9,772 nt of DNA from positions 1-9,772 of the forward strand of contig JALOAM010000113.1 of the NCBI GenBank assembly GCA_023228765.1. The letters run 5' to 3'. The notes below the pieces were generated by a model, which was not told where the DNA came from, did no database searches, and was given only the letters and a program-made list of their open reading frames with translations. Both the position numbers and the translations under genes were made by a program. Positions 6,035-9,772 of this stretch are shown in pieces; within the stretch, counting starts at the first letter, position 1, and the number at the start of each line of letters is the position of its first letter. This DNA comes from Dehalococcoidia bacterium (lineage in GTDB: Bacteria; Chloroflexota; Dehalococcoidia; UBA2979).

Positions 6035-6479
6035 CGATGCTCTCCATCCGTGCGGCCAGCTCGGCGTCGGGGTCCACGAACCACTCGACGGGCGTGAAGC
6101 GCACCACCCAGAACAGCTCGTGCTGCTGGAGGAACCCGCGCAGCACTGCGCGCGCCTCGTGGGGCGCGGTGTGATGCTGGACCCCGAGTCGCTTGAGGAA
6201 CGGCGCGGGGATGGCCTCGGGGTGCCGCTCAAACCACTCGAAGCCCTCGCGGGCGTAGTCCTCGGCGGGCGCGTCACACGCCAGTTCCTTGCTCGGCGTC
6301 GCGGTGATCTCCCCGATGCCGAGGCGCACCCCGCCGTAGCGGTAGTCCTTGTCGAGCATGTAGAAGCGCGTGCCCACCCACCACTGCGTGGCGTACGTGT
6401 CCTTCCACTCGCGCCGTGTGACGGTTTTTTCGCCGGCGAGTAGCGGCAGGGTGGTCCAGCCGAACGAGATCGCCTTCAT
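6027..6479 (-). CDS. ASCH-domain protein (PUA-like, likely RNA or nucleotide binding)
   Basis: This 150-aa protein starts with MKAISFGWTTLPLLAGEKTV, continuing TRREW, the characteristic opening of ASCH proteins (PUA-like fold), with the conserved GxKxxTRR segment at 17-23. It then shows FYMLDKDYRYGG, GIGEIT, and a C-terminal strand FWVVRFTPVEWF. Members of this superfamily bind RNA or modified nucleosides; related YqfB-type proteins hydrolyse N4-acetylcytidine, but that activity cannot be assumed here. The ATG at 6479 is chosen over a longer open frame because the family motif begins at residue 1 and because it lies only 29 nt from the divergent start of the plus-strand gene. Such small ASCH proteins are frequent phage accessory genes. 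It overlaps the next gene by 8 nt. Confidence 0.85.
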   Translation of the reverse strand: MKAISFGWTTLPLLAGEKTVTRREWKDTYATQWWVGTRFYMLDKDYRYGGVRLGIGEITATPSKELACDAPAEDYAREGFEWFERHPEAIPAPFLKRLGVQHHTAPHEARAVLRGFLQQHELFWVVRFTPVEWFVDPDAELAARMESIDA

Positions 6480-6493
6480 GCAGCCACCGCCGG

Positions 6494-6502
6494 TGCTAGA
6501 TT
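6494..6502 (+). promoter_or_regulatory. Weak candidate extended -10 for the plus-strand gene
   Basis: TGCTAGATT (6494-6502) resembles an extended -10 element (TG-n-TAnnnT), with no convincing -35. It ends 6 nt before the ATG at 6509, which would give a leaderless transcript. The plus-strand gene must have some promoter of its own, because every neighbour is on the other strand, but this one is only a guess. Confidence 0.2.
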
Positions 6503-6508
6503 GCCGCC

Positions 6509-7162
6509 ATGCTTGAACGAGCACCGGACAACGCAGTCATGGAGCAGTTGGGGCGCATAGCTGCCGCGCACGCCAACATGCAGTACACCCTTGAGTTCAT
6601 CATCTGGGATCTCTGCGAGTTGGATAGCGATCGAGGTGCCATAGTCACAGGCGAACTCTCGACTCGCGCTCTCATCAACGCGGTCGTCAAGCTGTCCGAT
6701 CGCGTTTGTCCTGAGAGGACCTTCGCTGAGCAATTCGAGAAGGAACTCTGGCAAGCAGAGAACACACGGAATCAGTACCTGCACTCCCAATGGCTCTTCC
6801 GGTTCAATCCGGAGAACGTCGCGCTCGAACTGCTGAACGAGGCGTGGGGGCTCACCAAAGGCGACGCCGTGAGGCAGAAGTACGCGCGGAACAGCGGGCG
6901 CATTCGCTCGGAGCCCGTGACGGTCGCAGACCTCGAGCAAGCTGCTCAGAACCTCACCTCCCTGGTTGGACGCCTCATGCGCTGGTTCCTGCAAGGCATG
7001 ACGGAGGCAGAAAAGCGCCACCGGTTCCGGGCGAACCTCCGAGCTCTGATCGAAGAGCGGAACGCGGAAAACTTGGAAGTCACTCACTTGGCTGCTCCAC
7101 CACCGTCACGAACACGCCCTCCTCGGCGAACGAGGCGACCTCGGCGAGGCGGGGCGCCATGA
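6509..7162 (+). CDS. HEPN-like protein with RNxxxH motif, lone plus-strand gene
   Basis: This is the only gene on the plus strand. The 217-aa product is largely helical and carries ENTRNQYLHSQW at 84-95. R87-N88-x3-H92 fits the Rx4-6H motif of HEPN ribonucleases (polar residue after Arg), and the arrangement (helix AHANMQYTLEFIIWDL, 'GELSTRALINAVVKL', then RNxxxHSxW) matches a recurring family of uncharacterised bacterial proteins. HEPN RNases act as toxins, abortive-infection or defence effectors; here that is inference. The gene is visibly less GC-rich than its neighbours, suggesting separate acquisition. It starts 29 nt from the divergent ASCH gene and runs 83 nt into the 3' end of the convergent RusA gene, so residues 191-217 (Pro/Arg-rich) are antisense to RusA. 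No clear Shine-Dalgarno site precedes the ATG. Coding status is well supported; nuclease activity is not proven. Confidence 0.75.
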   Translation: MLERAPDNAVMEQLGRIAAAHANMQYTLEFIIWDLCELDSDRGAIVTGELSTRALINAVVKLSDRVCPERTFAEQFEKELWQAENTRNQYLHSQWLFRFNPENVALELLNEAWGLTKGDAVRQKYARNSGRIRSEPVTVADLEQAAQNLTSLVGRLMRWFLQGMTEAEKRHRFRANLRALIEERNAENLEVTHLAAPPPSRTRPPRRTRRPRRGGAP

Positions 7163-7580
7163 AGCGCAGGCGGCGCGCGTCGTCGCGGACCACCACGCCG
7201 GCTCCGTGCTCCAGGCGCGAGGGGAAGATGCGCTCGGGCTGCAGGGCGTCGATCGCGGCCTTCACGGCGGCGTGGACGTTGCCCTCGTCTCGCGGCCGCA
7301 GGCAGAAGGCGTAGCGCACCCACGCCTGGTACTCGTCGGCGGTCCGCAGCGACGACTGCTGAGGCACCCGCTTGCGACAGACCCGCATTTCGATGTCGAT
7401 GACGGCGTGCTGGAGCGGCTCGGGCGGCGTCCCCTGCTCGCGGTACGCCTGCGCACACTCCGCGCGGTACGCGCCCTCGACCCGGTTCCTCGCCGCCCAG
7501 TGGCTGCGCGCATTGCTCCCCGCGCCCTTCGGCGGGAGCGGAAGCCGGTAGCGGTACGTGGCGGGCGAGGTCACAGCCAC
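7080..7580 (-). CDS. RusA-like Holliday junction resolvase
   Basis: This 166-aa protein fits the RusA endodeoxyribonuclease family, which cuts Holliday junctions and branched DNA during phage recombination and before packaging. Visible features are the N-terminal LPLPPKGAGSNARSHWAARNR (13-33), the core RPRDEGNVHAAVKAAIDAL (95-113) and a DD pair (133-134) followed by RRLRF. In E. coli RusA the catalytic acids are D70, D72 and D91; here the aligned segment reads D98-E-G100-N101 and D111, so the second Asp of the usual DxDN is Gly. The DD pair corresponds to the family's usual downstream 'DD'. The start is a GTG at 7580 with AGGAGG at 5-nt spacing; it overlaps the upstream zinc-protein gene by 10 nt. 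The 3' end overlaps the convergent HEPN-like gene by 83 nt. Family is likely; activity is less sure. Confidence 0.82.
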   Translation of the reverse strand: MAVTSPATYRYRLPLPPKGAGSNARSHWAARNRVEGAYRAECAQAYREQGTPPEPLQHAVIDIEMRVCRKRVPQQSSLRTADEYQAWVRYAFCLRPRDEGNVHAAVKAAIDALQPERIFPSRLEHGAGVVVRDDARRLRFMAPRLAEVASFAEEGVFVTVVEQPSE

Positions 7581-7948
7581 ATCCCCCTCCTGCTCGGCGG
7601 ACGTCGGCGACGCCCGGTCTCCTCGTGGATGGGATCCATGTCGCTGCGCAGCGCCGCCACCTGCTCAGGCGTCGGCGCGTTCGTGTGACGGCCACACGCC
7701 AAGCACACGGGGTCGAGGTCACCGTCCTCGTCGTACTCGGCGATGACGGTGCCCCCGCAGCGCGGGCAGCGCTCGGGCGGGTCCTGGTGGGCTCGCTGCC
7801 CCACGTGACGCACGCGCCCCTCCTCGAGCGCGGCCGCGACGGCGGCAGTGCGACCGGCCCCGCAGCGGACGCAGACGCCGCCCTGGTCCCACCGGTGGTT
7901 GCGCCCGAACCCGCGCTCGTGGCAGTCGACGACGGCCTCCGTGGTCAT
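7571..7948 (-). CDS. Multi-zinc-knuckle protein of unknown function (125 aa)
   Basis: The ATG at 7948 overlaps the upstream stop as ATGA and has AGGAG 6 nt before it, so it is preferred over the longer open frame. The product has C9-H10, H18, then GVCVRCGAGR (C26, C29), CPRCGG (C61, C64) and VCLACGR (C82, C85). The last two pairs form a standard four-Cys zinc ribbon; the first group (C9/H18 with C26/C29) probably forms a second site. The segment HRWDQGGVCVRCGA is typical of small proteins in phages of high-GC hosts. The C-terminus is basic (GRRRRPPSRRG), suggesting nucleic-acid contact. No specific function is recognised. It lies between the small membrane proteins and the RusA gene. Confidence 0.72.
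   Translation of the reverse strand: MTTEAVVDCHERGFGRNHRWDQGGVCVRCGAGRTAAVAAALEEGRVRHVGQRAHQDPPERCPRCGGTVIAEYDEDGDLDPVCLACGRHTNAPTPEQVAALRSDMDPIHEETGRRRRPPSRRGMWL
7586..7591 (-). promoter_or_regulatory. Strong ribosome binding site for the RusA-like gene
   Basis: AGGAGG on the minus strand, 5 nt before the GTG at 7580-7578 and inside the final codons of the zinc-knuckle gene. It decides the GTG start. Confidence 0.7.
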
Positions 7949-8073
7949 CGCTCGCTCCTCTCGGGCGGTGCGGGTGGCTCCATCGCGGCGGCGCGCAGCA
8001 GGCACCACCCGCCGAGGAGCATCAGCAGCGTGGGCGGCACGACGACGAGGAGTGTGGGGATGAGGGCGATCAT
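7945..8073 (-). CDS. 42-aa single-span membrane protein
   Basis: This very short frame starts at ATG 8073, 2 nt after the TAG of the preceding gene, with GGAGG about 10 nt upstream, and ends as ATGA on the next gene. Residues 1-30 are one hydrophobic span (IALIPTLLVVVPPTLLMLLG, then GWCLL), followed by a short polar tail (MEPPAPPERSER). Size and topology fit an inner-membrane peptide with a cytoplasmic tail. It could be holin-like or a membrane-acting accessory peptide, but no lysin is visible in the window. The tight stop-start packing on both sides supports it as a real gene. Confidence 0.6.
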   Translation of the reverse strand: MIALIPTLLVVVPPTLLMLLGGWCLLRAAAMEPPAPPERSER

Positions 8074-8075
8074 GG

Positions 8076-8252
8076 CTAGGTGCCCTCCGTCGGCAGCACC
8101 CACCGCCACTCGGCGTCCCCCGCCTGCGTGCCAGTAGCGACCCACCGCTGCGCCCGGCGCGCGGGCGCGGTGAGCACCCACCACCACCCGAGGGCAGCGA
8201 ACGCGGCCACGGCGGCGCAGAGGGCGAGCACGAGCACGGTGATGCGGGTCAC
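8076..8252 (-). CDS. 58-aa single-span membrane protein
   Basis: The start is a GTG at 8252 that overlaps the DUF5131 stop as GTGA; the longer open frame upstream is only the shadow of that gene. Residues 4-27 (ITVLVLALCAAVAAFAALGW, then WWVL) make one transmembrane helix or an uncleaved signal anchor, followed by TAPARRAQRW and a short soluble tail (TGTQAGDAEWRWVLPTEGT). Positive residues follow the span, which would favour the C-terminus inside. Function is unknown. It is paired with a second tiny membrane gene 2 nt downstream; such pairs occur in phage lysis or exclusion modules, but here there is no further support. Confidence 0.6.
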   Translation of the reverse strand: MTRITVLVLALCAAVAAFAALGWWWVLTAPARRAQRWVATGTQAGDAEWRWVLPTEGT

Positions 8253-9430
8253 GGCTGCACCGCCGTCGTGGTCGGGAACTCGCGGACGCGCAGGTCCTCG
8301 GGCCACTCCTCGGGGTGCGAGCCGTGCTGGCTCTTGAGCTTGATGCGGACGCGGTAGTCCTCGTCCGGTGTGAATGACACGCCATCGGGCCACTCGTCGA
8401 TCTCTTCGCCCTCACTGCGCGAGAGTTCGCAGTCGTAGACGCGCGCTCCGAGCTGCTTCATGAAGAAGGCCACGCCGGCGTTCTGGCATTGGTCACGCAG
8501 ATCACGCGCCCAGTCGACCTCGAACGGCCGCGCACCCTTACCGCTCTCTCCGCCGACGATCACCCAGGAGATGCGTCGCGTCTCGCTGCCCGTGATGCCT
8601 TCGAGGGCGTCGAACTTCCCGAGGAAGTCGATGCCGAGTCCGGCGCCATCAACGCGCGTGAGGTCCACCGGCCCCAGGAGCGGCTCGCACGAGAGGAACC
8701 GCACCGCTGCCGGCGTGTCGAGGAGGAGCGGGATGCGCTCGTCGGCGCGCTCCTGGTCCTCGACGCTGACGCCGAGCCAGACGTTGCCCAACACGAGCGA
8801 CCGCCAGCCGCCCTCGAGACCAGCGGCGACGGCGCGAGCACCGGCTACCACGAGTCCATCGACGACGCTGTCTCGCACGCCCCCGAAGTCCTCGCGGAGG
8901 ATCGCCGCCATCCGGTCGCGACGCGCGGCAGGGTCGCCGGTGATGTAGGCGCGCATCCGCTCGGGGCGCTTCGTGAGGATCATGAAGATGTGCTGCGGCG
9001 ACAGCGCCATGACGGCGAACACACGGTCGAGCACCTCGTCCTGCACGTCCTCGTGGAAGAGGTCGGACATCGAGTCCACGAAGTAGGCGCGCGGCTTCTT
9101 CGCACGCATCGGCTCGGTCAGGCGATGCTCGTCGAGCACCTGGACCCGCGAGAACGGCACGTCGTACTGCGGAGCCATCGGCAGTTCGAGCCCGAGCGCG
9201 CGCGCCTCGGTGTTCGTGGGGATCTCTTCAAGCCCTTCGTCCTCCGCGTACTGCCGCGCGACCCCCCGGTTCGCCGCGTACCGCTGGTCGTGGAGCGTGA
9301 AGGCGTAGCAGTGGTCGCACCCCGGCGAGACGCGCGTGCAGCCCGTCGTCGGGTTCCACGTCGCGCCGACGTAGCCGGGGACGTGCGTCCACTGGATGCC
9401 GGTTTGGTGGCGGGTCTTCGTCGCAGCCAT
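8249..9430 (-). CDS. DUF5131 (phage Gp37/Gp68) three-Cys-motif protein
   Basis: This 393-aa protein has the full set of signatures of the phage Gp37/Gp68 family: IQWT..TWNPTTGCTRVSPGCDHCYA with C31, C38 and C41 (C-x6-C-x2-C, likely an Fe-S cluster site related to radical SAM proteins), FVDSMSDLFHEDV (117-129), LTKRPERM (152-159), NVWLGVSVEDQ (216-226), RFLSCEPLLGPVDL (244-257), WVIVGGESG (289-297) and FFMKQLG (322-328). Length is slightly above typical for the family because of insertions near 70-95 and after 330. The family's reaction is not established; it often co-occurs with the TcmP methyltransferase-like partner, which is absent here. The ATG directly abuts the upstream TAG. Radical SAM-type chemistry is inference from the Cys spacing. 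Confidence 0.93.
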   Translation of the reverse strand: MAATKTRHQTGIQWTHVPGYVGATWNPTTGCTRVSPGCDHCYAFTLHDQRYAANRGVARQYAEDEGLEEIPTNTEARALGLELPMAPQYDVPFSRVQVLDEHRLTEPMRAKKPRAYFVDSMSDLFHEDVQDEVLDRVFAVMALSPQHIFMILTKRPERMRAYITGDPAARRDRMAAILREDFGGVRDSVVDGLVVAGARAVAAGLEGGWRSLVLGNVWLGVSVEDQERADERIPLLLDTPAAVRFLSCEPLLGPVDLTRVDGAGLGIDFLGKFDALEGITGSETRRISWVIVGGESGKGARPFEVDWARDLRDQCQNAGVAFFMKQLGARVYDCELSRSEGEEIDEWPDGVSFTPDEDYRVRIKLKSQHGSHPEEWPEDLRVREFPTTTAVQP

Positions 9431-9742
9431 CTAGGCCACCGCCTTGATGGTGGCGGAGGCGTCTGTGCGCCAGACGCCAGCGATGCGGTCCCAGCTCAAC
9501 GAATCGACCGTCAGGGAGTGGGTCGGCTTCCGCTTCGGCGCGAGTGCCACGAGGTACGTGACGCCTTCACGCCCATCCGCGCGCTCCCGGATGCGGTACT
9601 TCGTGCCGGCGAAGACGACGGGATCCCCGGTCAGATCCATCGACGGTTCCCAGTCCATGCCCACTACCTCCTCGCGGCTGAGCCGCATCGCTGACGCCCC
9701 GGTACCCGCTGACTCCTGCCCTGCCGACAGGGCGCTCGTCAT
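9431..9742 (-). CDS. Hypothetical protein (103 aa, or 75 aa from an internal start)
   Basis: I do not recognise this protein. The conserved-looking part is YRIRERADGREGVTYLVALA, KRKPTHSLTVDSLSWDR and GVWRTDASATIKAV, which suggests a small beta-rich fold. Two starts compete. ATG 9742 sits in an ATGA overlap with a possible upstream frame, the junction style used throughout this operon. ATG 9658 (75 aa, beginning MDWEPSMDL) has GAGGAGG 8 nt upstream (complement of 9667-9673), the best Shine-Dalgarno of the two, and removes an Ala/Ser/Gly-rich leader. The stop abuts the DUF5131 start with no gap, so the two are likely coupled. Confidence 0.65.
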   Translation of the reverse strand: MTSALSAGQESAGTGASAMRLSREEVVGMDWEPSMDLTGDPVVFAGTKYRIRERADGREGVTYLVALAPKRKPTHSLTVDSLSWDRIAGVWRTDASATIKAVA

Positions 9743-9772
9743 TGGGCGGCGGATGCCCGGTGGAGTGCGGAG
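9739..9772 (-). CDS. Possible 3' end of an upstream gene (partial)
   Basis: A minus-strand frame enters from the window edge, reads SALHRASAAQ and stops at TGA (9741-9739), overlapping the ATG at 9742 as ATGA. That geometry suggests the tail of the preceding operon gene, but ten residues cannot confirm it. Confidence 0.35.
   Translation of the reverse strand, partial: SALHRASAAQ

Noticed and set aside
6426..6431. Run of six A's on the minus strand as a possible frameshift slippery site in the ASCH gene
   Set aside because: The run falls in codons GAA AAA ACC of the conserved GEKTVTRR motif; the phase is wrong for an A AAA AAC slip, and the protein continues normally in frame.
6476..7087. 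A 203-codon minus-strand frame opposite the HEPN-like gene, with an 8-nt overlap to rusA and an ATGA junction with the ASCH gene
   Set aside because: Its junctions fit the operon, which made it tempting. However, its product has the Pro/Val/Cys/His-rich make-up of an antisense shadow and no motif, whereas the plus-strand frame encodes a coherent helical protein with the RNxxxHSxW family signature. Ribosome profiling would settle it.
7163..7200. Terminator for the plus-strand HEPN-like gene
   Set aside because: No GC hairpin followed by T's was found after its stop; the sequence there is ordinary rusA coding sequence.
8489..9694. 401-codon plus-strand frame opposite the DUF5131 gene
   Set aside because: Compositionally a shadow (Arg, His, Val, Leu), and the minus strand carries every DUF5131 signature.
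1..9772. tRNA genes, CRISPR arrays, insertion sequences or an integrase/att site
   Set aside because: No cloverleaf, regular spacer-repeat array, transposase/integrase motif or tRNA-like attachment core was recognised.

Overview
This window looks like part of a high-GC tailed double-stranded DNA phage or prophage (Caudoviricetes), spanning the replication/accessory module and the start of the packaging module. The evidence is a lambda gpA-type large terminase next to an HTH small terminase, a DnaB-type helicase, a phage-type replication initiator and a RusA-type resolvase. Genes are very tightly packed, and no tRNA, rRNA, CRISPR array, integrase or insertion sequence is visible. The host cannot be fixed. 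GC content, Shine-Dalgarno-like sites and small CxxC/W-x-C 'actinophage-style' proteins suggest a high-GC, possibly actinobacterial, host, but that is inference.

Layout, read in the direction of transcription (minus strand, right to left): a 103-aa hypothetical protein (9742-9431); a DUF5131/Gp37-Gp68 three-Cys protein (9430-8249); two tiny single-span membrane proteins (8252-8076 and 8073-7945); a multi-zinc-knuckle protein (7948-7571); a RusA-like resolvase (7580-7080); then one gene on the opposite strand (6509-7162, plus) with an Rx4H motif like HEPN RNases. The minus-strand array resumes with an ASCH-domain protein (6479-6027), a coiled-coil/CxxC protein (6034-5366), a 59-aa CxC protein (5369-5190), a GIY-YIG endonuclease fused to a second Cys/His-containing domain (5183-4536), a winged-helix replication initiator (4536-3901), a DnaB-like helicase (3911-2418), a 78-aa Cys/His protein (2418-2182), the small terminase (2189-1668), the large terminase (about 1756-26), and the first five codons of the next, probably head, gene (16-1).

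Most neighbouring minus-strand genes overlap by 1-14 nt or nearly abut (TGATG, ATGA and GTGA junctions). This implies one translationally coupled transcript running from replication into packaging. Initiator, helicase and RusA would serve replication and recombination; TerS and TerL cut and package concatemers. ASCH, DUF5131, GIY-YIG and the HEPN-like gene are accessory.

The most notable signals are: (i) the lone plus-strand HEPN-like gene, inserted against the operon and running into RusA antisense; (ii) a 50-bp block of palindromes and 5-bp-spaced GATC repeats inside the initiator gene, a candidate replication origin; (iii) departures from consensus at active-site motifs of the helicase and the RusA protein; (iv) an unresolved start for the large terminase. 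All calls rest on reading motifs by eye; no database search was run.
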